Of a stretch of 44,361 bases of DNA, positions 1 through 8,126 are shown piece by piece. Within the stretch, counting starts at the first letter, position 1. The number at the start of each line of letters is the position of its first letter. Location: contig JAFPVW010000195.1 in NCBI GenBank assembly GCA_017395215.1, forward strand, positions 1-44,361. The letters run 5' to 3'. The notes under the pieces are model-generated. The model was given only the letters and a program-made list of their open reading frames with translations. It was not told the origin of the DNA and did not search any database. This DNA is from Prevotella sp. (lineage in GTDB: Bacteria > Bacteroidota > Bacteroidia > Bacteroidales > Bacteroidaceae). The position numbers and the translations under genes were made by a program.

Positions 1-540
1 CAGTATGATGCTCTTGATGGGCGCGCCGCTGTGGATGTAGTCCTGGATGATTTCCTCGTTTATCTGCTTCGTGTTGCCGTAGGGCGACAGAGCCTTCTGT
101 ATGGGCGCCTTCTCGGTCACGGGCAGGTTCTCTTCGGTCGGCTGGCCATAGACGGTACACGAGCTTGAGAAGATGATGCCCTTCACGTCGTACTTCGGCA
201 TCAGCTCCAGCAGGTTGATGAGCGACGTGATGTTGTTGCGGTAGTAGAGCAGCGGCTTCTCTACAGACTCACCCACGGCCTTCGAGGCTGCAAAGTGGAT
301 GATGCCTTCTATCTTCGGGTACTTCCTGAACACGCCCTCCAGTGCCTCCATATCGCAGCAGTCCACCTGCTCGAAGGCTGGGCGCACGCCTGTAATCTTC
401 TCTATGCCGTCGACGACGCTGGCGTTCGAGTTCGACAGGTTGTCAATGATAACCACTTCGTAGCCTGCCTGCTGCAGCTCGACTGTGGTGTGGCTCCCAA
501 TAAAACCGGTGCCACCCGTCACAAGGATTGTCTGTTTCAT
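1..540 (-). CDS. galE: UDP-glucose 4-epimerase, 3' part cut by window edge
   Basis: This extended short-chain dehydrogenase interconverts UDP-galactose and UDP-glucose with bound NAD, the last step of the Leloir pathway. About 180 N-terminal residues are visible, starting at the ATG at 540 with MKQTILVTGGTGFIG, which holds the glycine-rich NAD-binding loop. Further on are the SSSCTVYG segment and the catalytic YxxxK (YGNTK). The frame stays open to base 1, so the C-terminal half lies outside the window. A clear promoter sits upstream (588-618). The other Leloir genes, galK and galM, are about 33 kb away in a separate operon. Identity is from recognised family motifs and I am confident of it. 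Confidence 0.93.
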   Translation of the reverse strand, partial: MKQTILVTGGTGFIGSHTTVELQQAGYEVVIIDNLSNSNASVVDGIEKITGVRPAFEQVDCCDMEALEGVFRKYPKIEGIIHFAASKAVGESVEKPLLYYRNNITSLINLLELMPKYDVKGIIFSSSCTVYGQPTEENLPVTEKAPIQKALSPYGNTKQINEEIIQDYIHSGAPIKSIIL

Positions 541-587
541 TTCGATGCTTTCTTCTATGTTTTATTAGTAGTTTTGCTTTGCGTCTG

Positions 588-618
588 CAAAGATAAACAA
601 AAAAGCCGAAAGTACAAA
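588..618 (-). promoter_or_regulatory. Bacteroidetes promoter for galE
   Basis: Read on the minus strand, TATCTTTG (595-588) fits the -7 consensus TAnnTTTG, and TTTG (618-615) is the -33 box. The spacer is exactly 19 nt. The -33 box falls in the loop of the terminator of the preceding ribosomal operon. Confidence 0.75.
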
Positions 619-627
619 ACTTTCGGC
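597..627 (-). terminator. Intrinsic terminator of the L28-L33-DUF4295 operon
   Basis: GCCGAAAG (605-612) pairs with CTTTCGGC (620-627). On the minus strand the stem is followed by a T-run (604-599). It lies 26 bp after the DUF4295 stop codon. Confidence 0.8.
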
Positions 628-652
628 CATTTTATTTTCAGGATATAGAATC

Positions 653-808
653 TTACTTGAAGAAGTCCTTCACTTCCTCGTTGGGAACCATCTGCTCGTC
701 GAAGATGTAGGCACCCGTCTTGGGGCTCTTCACCATCTTGATAACCTTTGTGTAAGCGCGACCATCCTTTGAACCTTCATGGAGGGTAGCAACGGTTTTC
801 TTTGCCAT
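653..808 (-). CDS. DUF4295 small basic protein
   Basis: This is a 51 aa protein beginning MAKKTVATLHEGSKDGRAYT and ending in EEVKDFFK. I recognise it as the DUF4295 family, a short lysine-rich protein found in Bacteroidetes next to the genes for ribosomal proteins L28 and L33. Its function is unknown; the constant neighbourhood suggests a link with the ribosome, which is inference. It is the third gene of the operon, 34 bp after rpmG, and is followed by a strong terminator. The ATG at 808 is the only sensible start, because the conserved N-terminus begins there. Confidence 0.85.
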   Translation of the reverse strand: MAKKTVATLHEGSKDGRAYTKVIKMVKSPKTGAYIFDEQMVPNEEVKDFFK

Positions 809-842
809 ATCTCTATCTTTTTACTTTTTAAGACTATTACCC

Positions 843-1034
843 TTACTTAATCTCCTTGTGCAACGTCATCTTCTTCAGGATGGGGTTGTACTTCATCAGC
901 TCCATACGCTCGGGCGTATTCTTACGATTCTTCGTGGTAATGTAGCGGCTCGTACCGGGCATTCCACTTGCCTTGTGCTCAGTGCACTCCAGTACAACCT
1001 GCACGCGGTTGCCTTTTGCTTTCTTGCTTGCCAT
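843..1034 (-). CDS. rpmG: 50S ribosomal protein L33
   Basis: This 63 aa protein belongs to the large ribosomal subunit. The family signature is visible in [20 protein letters not shown] followed by KYNP. It has only one cysteine (VLECTEH) and lacks the paired CxxC motifs of the zinc-binding form, so it is the zinc-independent type. That is longer than the usual 50-55 aa because of an insertion ([10 protein letters not shown]), which I believe is common in Bacteroidetes. It lies 5 bp after rpmB and is probably translated from the same mRNA. Confidence 0.95.
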   Translation of the reverse strand: MASKKAKGNRVQVVLECTEHKASGMPGTSRYITTKNRKNTPERMELMKYNPILKKMTLHKEIK

Positions 1035-1039
1035 GGTTA

Positions 1040-1303
1040 TTAATCTCCTATCACTTTAATGTCCTTCCAGTCCACATATCCATTGGCAACTGCCTGCTTC
1101 AATGCAGCGTCGAGACCGACCTTATTAATCATGCGAAGGCCAGCGGCGCTGATCTTCAACTGAATCCAGCAGTCCTCCTCCACATAGTAGAACTTCTTGC
1201 TGAAGAGGTTGACGTCAAAGCTACGCTTCGTGTGGTGCTTTGAGTGAGACACATTGCAACCTATCTGTGCCTTCTTTCCTGTAATTTGACAAATCTTAGA
1301 CAT
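1040..1303 (-). CDS. rpmB: 50S ribosomal protein L28
   Basis: This 87 aa protein of the large ribosomal subunit starts [20 protein letters not shown] and carries the family's ITGK and NVSHS motifs near the N-terminus. It is the first gene of the L28-L33-DUF4295 operon. A -7 box lies 53 bp upstream. The ATG at 1303 starts the conserved N-terminus, so the start is secure. Confidence 0.95.
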   Translation of the reverse strand: MSKICQITGKKAQIGCNVSHSKHHTKRSFDVNLFSKKFYYVEEDCWIQLKISAAGLRMINKVGLDAALKQAVANGYVDWKDIKVIGD

Positions 1304-1356
1304 TTCTATCTACTCCTTTTTTGTGTACTTTTTAGTAACTTATTCCAAACAGGGTG

Positions 1357-1364
1357 CAAAGGTA
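1357..1364 (-). promoter_or_regulatory. Probable -7 box for rpmB operon
   Basis: TACCTTTG on the minus strand matches TAnnTTTG. I see no good -33 box at the usual distance, so this is only a probable promoter. Confidence 0.5.
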
Positions 1365-1401
1365 CGCATTTTTAGTGAGAAATGAGAAGCGCGAAATAAG
1401 A

Positions 1402-1422
1402 AATCATTCCTAATTAATGATT
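1402..1422 (-). terminator. Weak terminator after cinA
   Basis: AATCATT (1402-1408) and AATGATT (1416-1422) form a 7-bp AT-rich stem right after the cinA stop, followed on the minus strand by a T-rich stretch. Confidence 0.4.
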
Positions 1423-1423
1423 T

Positions 1424-1939
1424 TTAACCTTCGGCTTCTCCTGCAGGGCCTGTTTCAGCTTTCAAGTAGCTTAAAAACAGCTGCATGGCCTTGTTTGTGG
1501 CTATGGCGAGATTGATGTCGCGCCCGTGGTCTTCCTCTACTTTCAGCGTGGTAATCCGGTCGCTGTTGCCGCAGGCCAGCCAGATGGTGCCTACGGGTAT
1601 GTCCTTCGTGCCGCCTGACGGACCGGCAATGCCTGTTGCCGAGATGGCATAGTCGGTGTTCAGCACCCTGCAGGCTCCCTTCACCATAGCGATGGCCACC
1701 TCTTCGCAGACGGCCGTCTTCTCCTCAAGCACTTGGGGGTCGACGCCGAGCAGCGTCTCCTTGATCTCGTTGACATACGATATGACTCCGCCCTTGAAAT
1801 ACTTCGAGGCACCGGGTACGGCCATGATGGCTTCGGCAATGCGTCCGCCCGTACAGCTCTCGGCCGTACCGACTGTTTTTTCCATTTCCCAGAGCAGTTC
1901 GCTGATTTCCCTGCTCGTTATTTTCGCTTCAAAATCCAC
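1424..1939 (-). CDS. CinA C-terminal domain protein (nicotinamide-nucleotide amidohydrolase)
   Basis: The 171 aa protein is made up of the CinA-C (PncC) domain alone. This family deamidates nicotinamide mononucleotide to nicotinate mononucleotide in NAD salvage; that activity comes from family knowledge. The signature TAESCTGGRIAEAI lies near residue 25 and ATGIAGPSGGT near residue 105. The N-terminal molybdopterin-binding part of full-length CinA is absent, which is normal for the stand-alone form. It lies downstream of tsaD in the same direction, separated by a short tandem repeat (1949-2006). The ATG at 1939 gives a complete domain. Confidence 0.88.
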   Translation of the reverse strand: MDFEAKITSREISELLWEMEKTVGTAESCTGGRIAEAIMAVPGASKYFKGGVISYVNEIKETLLGVDPQVLEEKTAVCEEVAIAMVKGACRVLNTDYAISATGIAGPSGGTKDIPVGTIWLACGNSDRITTLKVEEDHGRDINLAIATNKAMQLFLSYLKAETGPAGEAEG

Positions 1940-1948
1940 GTTAAATAA

Positions 1949-2006
1949 ATTTTCGATTTACAGATTTTCGATTTACAGATTTTCGATTTACAGATTTTCG
2001 ATTTAC
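1949..2006. repeat. 15-bp tandem repeat, almost four copies
   Basis: The unit ATTTTCGATTTACAG is repeated three times without change (1949-1963, 1964-1978, 1979-1993), followed by a 13-base partial copy that runs to the tsaD stop codon at 2006. It fills the gap between tsaD and cinA. A shorter relative (ATTTTCGATTTTCGATT) lies in the dnaJ-folC gap near 38729-38745. Confidence 0.9.
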
Positions 2007-3055
2007 TATTCAAACGTCACCTTCGAGAATGCCGGCGCGTCAATCGGGCAGAAGTCCTTGTCCAGGTACTTGTAGTAGCCCACGATGCCTATCATGGCGG
2101 CATTGTCGGTGGTGTACGAGAATTTCGGTATGTAGATGGTCCAGCCGTAGCGCCTGGCGGCATCATGGAAGGCGTTGCGCAGCCCGTTGTTGGCACTCAC
2201 GCCGCCGGCAACGGCCACATGGCGGATGCCCGTCTCCTTCACGGCCTTCTTCAGCTTCTTCATCAGCACGTCGACGATGGTCCACTCCAGCGATGCGGCA
2301 ATGTCCGCCTTGTGCTTCTCAACGAAGTCGGGGTCGTCCTGCACCCACTTCTGCAGCGAGTAGAGGAACGACGTCTTCAGTCCCGAGAAGCTGTAGTCCA
2401 GTCCCGGGATGCTGGGCTCGGCAAAGTGGAACGCCTTCGGGTTGCCCTGACGCGCCAGCCGGTCGATGATGGGGCCGCCGGGATAGCCCAGCCCCATCAC
2501 CTTCGAGCACTTGTCGATGGCCTCGCCGGCAGCGTCGTCGATGGTCTGCCCCAGCACCTCCATGTTGTTATAGGCGTTCACCTTGACAATCTGGGAGTTG
2601 CCGCCTGAGACGAGCAGGCAGAGGAAGGGTAGGGGAGGGAAGGCCTCTTGCGAGGGCTGGTTGTCCGGTGTGTCGGCTGGCGAGACTATGAAGTGGGCCA
2701 TCACGTGCCCCTGCAGGTGGTTCACGTCGACCAGCGGGATGCCCAGCGCACGGGCAAACCCCTTGGCAAAGTTGACGCCCACGAGCAGCGAGCCCATCAG
2801 TCCCGGGCCGCGTGTGAACGCAACGGCCGACAGCTGCTCCTTTTCCACGCCGGCACGTTTCAGCGCCTGGTCGACTACGGGTACGATGTTCTGCTGGTGG
2901 GCGCGTGATGCCAGTTCGGGCACGACGCCCCCGTAGGCTTCATGAACAGCCTGCGATGCCGTCACGTTTGACAGCAGCACGCCGTTCCGCAGAACGGCTG
3001 CCGACGTGTCGTCGCAGCTCGACTCAATTCCTAAAATATAGATATCCTTATCCAT
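2006..3055 (-). CDS. tsaD: tRNA N6-adenosine threonylcarbamoyltransferase
   Basis: TsaD transfers the threonylcarbamoyl group from threonylcarbamoyl-AMP to A37 of ANN-reading tRNAs, with TsaB and TsaE as partners (family knowledge). The 349 aa protein shows GIESSCDDTSAAV at the N-terminus, the metal-binding HxxGH-type motif NHLQGHVMAH near residue 110, LLVSGGNSQIV, and the nucleotide-binding VAGGVSANNGLR. A stretch after the metal motif (SPADTPDNQPSQEAFPPLP) is longer than usual and proline-rich. It has its own promoter, divergent from the dipeptidase gene. Start at 3055 fits the conserved N-terminus. Confidence 0.95.
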   Translation of the reverse strand: MDKDIYILGIESSCDDTSAAVLRNGVLLSNVTASQAVHEAYGGVVPELASRAHQQNIVPVVDQALKRAGVEKEQLSAVAFTRGPGLMGSLLVGVNFAKGFARALGIPLVDVNHLQGHVMAHFIVSPADTPDNQPSQEAFPPLPFLCLLVSGGNSQIVKVNAYNNMEVLGQTIDDAAGEAIDKCSKVMGLGYPGGPIIDRLARQGNPKAFHFAEPSIPGLDYSFSGLKTSFLYSLQKWVQDDPDFVEKHKADIAASLEWTIVDVLMKKLKKAVKETGIRHVAVAGGVSANNGLRNAFHDAARRYGWTIYIPKFSYTTDNAAMIGIVGYYKYLDKDFCPIDAPAFSKVTFE

Positions 3056-3087
3056 CTTTTCTTCCGAGAATCGCTTCTATGGGCGTG

Positions 3088-3119
3088 CAAAGGTAAGGAA
3101 AAACTTCAAGACCACCAAA
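3088..3119 (-). promoter_or_regulatory. Promoter for tsaD
   Basis: On the minus strand TACCTTTG (3095-3088) is the -7 box and TTTG (3119-3116) the -33 box, with a 20-nt spacer. Confidence 0.65.
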
Positions 3120-3221
3120 GAAAAAGCCAACAAAATAACAGTTCTGCTGTCCTTTACCTCCTCACCTCCTATATAAAATATAATAAGGTGAAAGCTGGCA
3201 TTGGGGCAAAAAAATAATTAA

Positions 3222-3257
3222 ATTGTTGTCGTGATTCCAAAAAAAGTAGTATCTTTG
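3222..3257 (+). promoter_or_regulatory. Promoter for the C69 dipeptidase gene
   Basis: TATCTTTG (3250-3257) is a perfect TAnnTTTG box, 50 bp before the ATG. The -33 box is weaker (ATTGTTG at 3222-3228). It is divergent from the tsaD promoter in the same 252-bp gap. Confidence 0.65.
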
Positions 3258-3307
3258 CATCCTATTGCACAGCTATATACAGAAATAACTTTAAACTTAC
3301 ATAACTT

Positions 3308-5011
3308 ATGAGACAATTCCTATGTGTGTTGACAGTCGCTGCTTGCTCGGTGTTATTGGGCGTGCAGCGCTCAACGGCCTGCACCAACTTCATCGTCGGC
3401 AAGAAGGCATCTGCCGACGGCAGCGTTATTTGCAGCTACAATGCCGACAGCTACGGCGCCTTCATGTATCTGTACCACTATCCTGCCGGCAGGCACCAGC
3501 CCGGCGAGATGCGTAAAATCTATGAGTGGGACACCAACAAGTATCTCGGCGAGATTCCCGAGGCCCCCGAGACCTACAACGTCATCGGCAACATCAACGA
3601 GTGGCAGGTGACCATCGGCGAGACCACCTTCGGCGGCCGCGAGGAGATGGTCGACAGCACCGGTATCATCGACTACGGCTCGCTCATCTACATCGCCCTG
3701 CAGCGCGCGAAGACCGCCCGCGAGGCCATCACCGTGATGACGTCGCTCGTCGAGCAGTACGGCTACTGCTCTGAGGGCGAGACGTTCACCATCTGCGACC
3801 CCAACGAGGCCTGGATCATGGAGATGATGGGCTGTGCCGCCGACCGCACCGTCTCGAAGGAGCGCACCGTCTGGGTGGCCATGCGCGTGCCCGACGACAT
3901 GATCTGCGGTCACGCCAACCAGAGCCGCATCACCACCTTCATGCCCGCCAAGAAGCAGAAGAAGGGGCAGGAGACCGTCCTTTGGTCGAAGAATGTCGTC
4001 TCGTATGCCAGGAAGATGGGCTGGTACAGTGGCAACGACGCTGACTTCTCCTACAATGCAGCCTACGCCAAGCCCGACTTCTCGGGCCGCCGCATCTGCG
4101 ACGCCCGCGTCTGGCAGTTCTTCCGCCGCTATGCCGACGGCATGGACCGCTACATACCCTGGGCCGAGGGCCGCGACGCCGATGCCGAGCCGATGCCCCT
4201 CTGGGTGAAGCCCAACTGCCTGCTGACCGTCCAGGACGTTCAGGCAGCCATGCGCGACCACTTCGAAGGCACCCCCTTCGACGTCTCCGACCAGTCTGCC
4301 GACAAGTCCGACATCGGCGGCGGCATCTGGCAGATGCCCTATCGCGTGACGCCCCTCTACTTCGAGGTCGACGGCAAGAAATGCTTCAACGAGCGACCCA
4401 CCTCCACCCAGCAGACGGCCTGGACCTTCGTCTCGCAGATGCGCTCCTGGCTGCCCCGCGAGATTGGCGGCTGCTTCTGGTTCGGCAACGACGACTGCAA
4501 CATGGTGGCCTACACCCCCGTCTACTGCTGCGCCACCCGCCAGCCCGACTGCTACAGCGGTCGTGGTGCCGACGACGTCACCTTCTCGATGGACAACGCC
4601 TTCTGGGTTGAGAACTGGGTCTCGAACATGGTCTACCCCCGCTACAGTGCTCTGTTCCCCGACCTCAGGCAGGTGCGCGACTCGCTCGAGAGTTCCTACT
4701 TCTTCGTGCAGAATGGCATTGAGCAGACCGCTCTGGCCAAGGAGGGCGCCGACCGCGTCGACTTCCTGACCAAGTATACCTGTATGCAGGCCGATAAGAT
4801 GATTCAGCGCTGGCGCCAGCTGGCCACGTTCCTCATCGTGCGCCACAACGACATGGCCGTCCGTCCTGTCGACGAGAAGGGCAACTTTAGGCGCAGCAAG
4901 TACGGTCTTGGCGACCGCGTCCAGCGTCCCGGCTATCCCGAGGCCTACCGCCGCGAGCTCATCAGCCGCACGGGCACCAAGCTTCTGAAGCCCGACGAGC
5001 CCGTCAAGTAA
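3308..5011 (+). CDS. Secreted C69-family dipeptidase (PepD-like)
   Basis: This 567 aa protein belongs to peptidase family C69, N-terminal-nucleophile cysteine peptidases that cleave dipeptides. Residues 1-24 look like a signal peptide. The sequence right after is CTNFIVGKKASADGS, so Cys25 would become the N-terminal nucleophile after processing. The family's SADGSVICSYNADS segment and the later FTICDPNEAWIMEM are present. Secretion suggests work in the periplasm on peptides from outside. It stands alone on the plus strand with its own promoter, and codon use is strongly GC-biased like its neighbours. Identity of the family is firm; the exact substrate is unknown. Confidence 0.9.
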   Translation: MRQFLCVLTVAACSVLLGVQRSTACTNFIVGKKASADGSVICSYNADSYGAFMYLYHYPAGRHQPGEMRKIYEWDTNKYLGEIPEAPETYNVIGNINEWQVTIGETTFGGREEMVDSTGIIDYGSLIYIALQRAKTAREAITVMTSLVEQYGYCSEGETFTICDPNEAWIMEMMGCAADRTVSKERTVWVAMRVPDDMICGHANQSRITTFMPAKKQKKGQETVLWSKNVVSYARKMGWYSGNDADFSYNAAYAKPDFSGRRICDARVWQFFRRYADGMDRYIPWAEGRDADAEPMPLWVKPNCLLTVQDVQAAMRDHFEGTPFDVSDQSADKSDIGGGIWQMPYRVTPLYFEVDGKKCFNERPTSTQQTAWTFVSQMRSWLPREIGGCFWFGNDDCNMVAYTPVYCCATRQPDCYSGRGADDVTFSMDNAFWVENWVSNMVYPRYSALFPDLRQVRDSLESSYFFVQNGIEQTALAKEGADRVDFLTKYTCMQADKMIQRWRQLATFLIVRHNDMAVRPVDEKGNFRRSKYGLGDRVQRPGYPEAYRRELISRTGTKLLKPDEPVK

Positions 5012-5063
5012 TCCACTTGTAAACAGTCGATGCTGGGAGTCTGGTCGGAGGATGCCCAAATTT

Positions 5064-5088
5064 TACCCGGCGGGTAGTATTGTTATTA
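5064..5088 (+). terminator. Hairpin TACCCGGCGGGTA with T-rich tail after dipeptidase gene
   Basis: TACCC (5064-5068) pairs with GGGTA (5072-5076) around a GGC loop, and is followed by a T-rich tract. It lies between the convergent dipeptidase and proS genes and may act as a terminator. The same 13-mer occurs twice more, at 29609 and 29653. Confidence 0.4.
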
Positions 5089-5098
5089 TTGACGTTTC

Positions 5099-6580
5099 TT
5101 AGTAGCTGCGGGCAATGATGACGCGGGCCTTCGAGGGCTTGCCGCTCACCATATCGACACCCGGAGTCTGCTCAACGCCGAAGGGCACGCAGCGGATGGT
5201 GGCCTGCGTCTCTTCCTTGATCTGAGCCTCTGTCTCGGCCGTGCCGTCCCAGTGGCAGAGGAAGAAACCGCCGTCCTTGACGCGCTCCTTGAACTCCTCG
5301 TAGTTGTCGCACTCGAAGATGTGGGCATCGCGATAGGCCTTGGCCTTCTCGAAGATGTTCTGCTGGATGTCGCCGAGCAGCTGCTCCACGTAGCCGACGA
5401 TACCCTCCAGGGGGCGCGTCTCCTTCTCTAACGTGTCGCGGCGCATCACCTCGATGGTGCCGTTCTCCAGGTCGCGGGCACCGAGGACGAGGCGCACGGG
5501 AACGCCCTTCAGCTCGTAGTCGGCGAACTTGAAGCCGGGACGCTTGTTGTCGGCATCGTCGAACTTCACGCTGACGCCCTTCTGGCGCAGCTGCGCGATG
5601 ATGGGCTGCACCTCCTTGTTGACCAGCTCCATCTGCTCGGGCTTGGTGGCGATGGGGATGATGACCACCTGGATGGGGGCGAGCCTCGGCGGCAGCACCA
5701 GTCCGTTGTCGTCGGAGTGGGTCATGATGAGGGCACCGATGAGCCGGGTGGAAACGCCCCACGACGTAGCCCAGACGTACTCGGGCTTGTTCTCCTTATT
5801 AAGATAGGTGACGTCGAAGGCCTTGGCGAAGTTCTGTCCGAGGAAGTGGCTCGTGCCGCTCTGCAGGGCCTTGCCGTCCTGCATCATGGCCTCGATGGTG
5901 TAGGTGTCGAGGGCACCGGCGAAGCGCTCGGTCTCAGACTTCACGCCCTGCACGACGGGGACGGCCATCCACTCTTCGGCGAACTTGGCATAGACCTTGA
6001 GCATGAGCTGGGCCTCGGCCTCAGCCTCCTCGCGGGTAGCGTGGGCGGTGTGGCCCTCCTGCCACAGGAACTCCGAGGTGCGGAGGAAGGGGCGTGTGCG
6101 CATCTCCCAGCGCATGACGTTACACCACTGGTTGCACATCAGGGGCAGGTCGCGCCACGACTGAATCCAGTTCTTATACGTGTTCCAGATGATGGTCTCC
6201 GACGTGGGACGGATGATGAGCTCCTCTTCGAGCCTGGCCGAGGGGTCGACCTCGACGCCGCTCTTGTCGTCCTTGGCGCGCAGGCGGTAGTGGGTGACGA
6301 CGGCGCACTCCTTGGCAAAGCCCTCGACGTGCTCGGCCTCGCGGCTGAGGAACGACTTCGGGATAAGCAGGGGGAAGTAGGCGTTCTGGGCACCCGTCTC
6401 CTTGAACATTTTGTCTAACTGCTGCTGCATCTTTTCCCAGATGGCGTAGCCATAAGGCTTGATGACCATGCATCCACGTACTGCCGACTGCTCGGCTAAG
6501 TCGGCCTTCACAACAAGGTCGTTGAACCACTGGCTGTAATTATCAGCCCTTTTGGTCAAATCTTTTAATTCTTTTGCCAT
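5099..6580 (-). CDS. proS: Prolyl-tRNA synthetase, archaeal/eukaryote-like type
   Basis: ProRS is a class II aminoacyl-tRNA synthetase that charges tRNA(Pro). At 493 aa, without the large editing insertion between motifs 2 and 3, it is the short type usual in Bacteroidetes. Visible are motif 2 ([20 protein letters not shown] near residue 155), the [11 protein letters not shown] helix, [10 protein letters not shown] and the motif 3 region [12 protein letters not shown]. It is followed by an anticodon-binding domain (PIQVVIIPI onward) and a C-terminal zinc-type domain ending VIIARSY. Divergent from the ompA-like gene, with which it shares a compact promoter region. Confidence 0.96.
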   Translation of the reverse strand: MAKELKDLTKRADNYSQWFNDLVVKADLAEQSAVRGCMVIKPYGYAIWEKMQQQLDKMFKETGAQNAYFPLLIPKSFLSREAEHVEGFAKECAVVTHYRLRAKDDKSGVEVDPSARLEEELIIRPTSETIIWNTYKNWIQSWRDLPLMCNQWCNVMRWEMRTRPFLRTSEFLWQEGHTAHATREEAEAEAQLMLKVYAKFAEEWMAVPVVQGVKSETERFAGALDTYTIEAMMQDGKALQSGTSHFLGQNFAKAFDVTYLNKENKPEYVWATSWGVSTRLIGALIMTHSDDNGLVLPPRLAPIQVVIIPIATKPEQMELVNKEVQPIIAQLRQKGVSVKFDDADNKRPGFKFADYELKGVPVRLVLGARDLENGTIEVMRRDTLEKETRPLEGIVGYVEQLLGDIQQNIFEKAKAYRDAHIFECDNYEEFKERVKDGGFFLCHWDGTAETEAQIKEETQATIRCVPFGVEQTPGVDMVSGKPSKARVIIARSY

Positions 6581-6609
6581 GATTAATCAGTATTTCGTCA
6601 AATTGAGTG

Positions 6610-6617
6610 CAAAATTA
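6610..6617 (-). promoter_or_regulatory. Probable -7 box for proS
   Basis: TAATTTTG on the minus strand fits TAnnTTTG, 29 bp before the proS ATG. No clear -33 box. Confidence 0.45.
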
Positions 6618-6660
6618 CAAAAAAAAATCAATTAAAATGCATGAATTAAGAAATAATTGC

Positions 6661-6668
6661 TATCTTTG
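6661..6668 (+). promoter_or_regulatory. -7 box for the ompA-like/mtgA pair
   Basis: TATCTTTG lies 58 bp before the chosen ATG at 6727. It also rules out an earlier in-frame start further upstream. The -33 box is not obvious. Confidence 0.55.
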
Positions 6669-6726
6669 CACCGTAAATGCGACAATATTTGTCAAACATC
6701 AATTAATAACAAAAAAGAAAAAGATT

Positions 6727-7428
6727 ATGAAAAGTATGAAGACTGTAGTCATCGCTCTCTGCGCAGGCATGGTGATGGCAGGATGTAACAACTTGGCCAA
6801 GGGTACTGCTATCGGCGCTGTCGGTGGTGCTGCCTTAGGCGCTATTGTAGGAAAGATTGCTGGTAACACCGCTGTGGGTGCTGCCGTCGGTGGTGCTGTG
6901 GGTGCCGGTACTGGTGCACTCATCGGCAAGCACATGGATAAGGTGAAGGCTCAGGCCGCAGCCGTCGAGAATGCTCAGGTTGAGAGCTATACCGACGCCA
7001 ACGGTCTGCAGGGTGTGAAGGTCACTTTCGACTCTGGTATCCTCTTCGGCACGGGCAGCTCGACGCTGCAGGCTGCTGCCAAGAACTCGCTGACCCAGTT
7101 TGCCAACAACGTGCTGAAGGTGAACACCGACTGCGACGTTGCCGTACAGGGTTATACCGACAATGCCGGCTGGAAGAACTCTACCGCTGAGCAGAGTGCA
7201 CAGAAGAACGTGAACCTGTCGCAGCAGCGCGCTCAGGCCGTGACCAACTACCTGCTGTCGCTCGGCGTGAGCAGCAACCAGATCCGCTCGACCACCGGTT
7301 TCGGCGAGGCTAATCCCGTTGCCGACAACTCTACCGCCGCTGGTAAGGCTCAGAACCGCCGCGTGGAGGTTATCCTCTATGCCAGCCAGGCTATGATTCA
7401 GGCTGCTGAGGCCGGAACGCTGCAGTAA
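6727..7428 (+). CDS. OmpA-family lipoprotein with glycine-zipper segment
   Basis: The 233 aa product starts MKSMKTVVIALCAG and has a lipobox ending at the cysteine in VMAGC, so it should be a lipoprotein. Residues about 25-70 are rich in Gly and Ala in a glycine-zipper pattern (AVGGAALGAIVGKIAG), which may insert in or lie on the outer membrane. The C-terminal 120 residues form an OmpA-like peptidoglycan-binding domain, with VQGYTDNAG and NLSQQRAQAVTNYL and the closing NRRVEVIL. The start is placed at 6727 because the frame upstream overlaps the promoter. Its stop overlaps the mtgA start (TAATG), so the two are translationally coupled, which suggests a shared envelope role. Confidence 0.88.
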   Translation: MKSMKTVVIALCAGMVMAGCNNLAKGTAIGAVGGAALGAIVGKIAGNTAVGAAVGGAVGAGTGALIGKHMDKVKAQAAAVENAQVESYTDANGLQGVKVTFDSGILFGTGSSTLQAAAKNSLTQFANNVLKVNTDCDVAVQGYTDNAGWKNSTAEQSAQKNVNLSQQRAQAVTNYLLSLGVSSNQIRSTTGFGEANPVADNSTAAGKAQNRRVEVILYASQAMIQAAEAGTLQ

Positions 7429-8114
7429 TGCTGAAGTTTGTTAAGAAACTGATACGTAGAATCGTGGTGGCTTTCCTGGCCTCCACGATTCTTTCTGTCG
7501 TAGCCCTGCGTTTCATCCCCGTATGGTTCACGCCGCTGATGTTCATCCGTTGTTATGAGCAGGCGAAGGAGGACAGGGAGCTGCGCATGAGCCACCACTG
7601 GGTGTCGCTCAACGAGATGTCGGAGTCGATGCCCGTAGCCGTGATAGCCAGCGAAGATGCCAACTTCCTAAGCCATCACGGTTTCGACTTCAAGGCCATC
7701 GAGCATGCCGCCAAGCGCAACAGCCAGCATCCGGAGAAGCAGAAGTTTGGCGCGTCGACCATCTCGCAGCAGACGGCCAAGAACGTCTTCCTGTGGCCGG
7801 GCCGCTCGTGGGTGCGCAAGGGTTTTGAGGTGTATTTCACGGTGCTTATCGAGCTGATGTGGCCCAAGGAGCGTATACTGGAAGTCTATCTGAACTCGAT
7901 TGAGACGGGTGAGGGCATCTATGGTGTCGAGGCAGTATGCCGTGACAACTGGGGACTGTCGGCCTCTCAGATCTCACGTGAGCAGTGTGCCATGATAGCA
8001 GCCACGCTGCCCAATCCGCGCAAGTTCAGTTCGAAGACTCCCAGCAAATACGTGCAGAAGCGCACGAAGCGCATTCTTCACGAAATGAAATTTGTGAAGA
8101 AGCTGCCCAAATAA
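7428..8114 (+). CDS. mtgA: Monofunctional peptidoglycan transglycosylase
   Basis: The 228 aa protein is a family GT51 glycosyltransferase that polymerises lipid II into glycan strands. One membrane segment lies at about residues 12-32. The catalytic glutamate motif ASEDANFLSHHGFD is near residue 65, followed by GASTISQQTAKN and KERILEVYLNSIETG, all GT51 hallmarks. No transpeptidase domain follows, so it is the monofunctional type. Its ATG shares a base with the stop codon of the OmpA-like lipoprotein gene. It ends 12 bp from the convergent addB gene. Confidence 0.94.
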   Translation: MLKFVKKLIRRIVVAFLASTILSVVALRFIPVWFTPLMFIRCYEQAKEDRELRMSHHWVSLNEMSESMPVAVIASEDANFLSHHGFDFKAIEHAAKRNSQHPEKQKFGASTISQQTAKNVFLWPGRSWVRKGFEVYFTVLIELMWPKERILEVYLNSIETGEGIYGVEAVCRDNWGLSASQISREQCAMIAATLPNPRKFSSKTPSKYVQKRTKRILHEMKFVKKLPK

Positions 8115-8126
8115 TCAGGCTGTCTT

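Noticed and set aside
2600-2690. A further repeat insertion in tsaD, where the protein has a proline-rich extra stretch
   Set aside because: The G-rich run is short and has no clear inverted partner; it may simply be a variable loop.
3371-5059. A 562-codon open frame on the minus strand opposite the dipeptidase gene
   Set aside because: It mirrors the GC-biased codons of the real gene and has no recognisable domain; the plus-strand protein has a signal peptide and a C69 active site.
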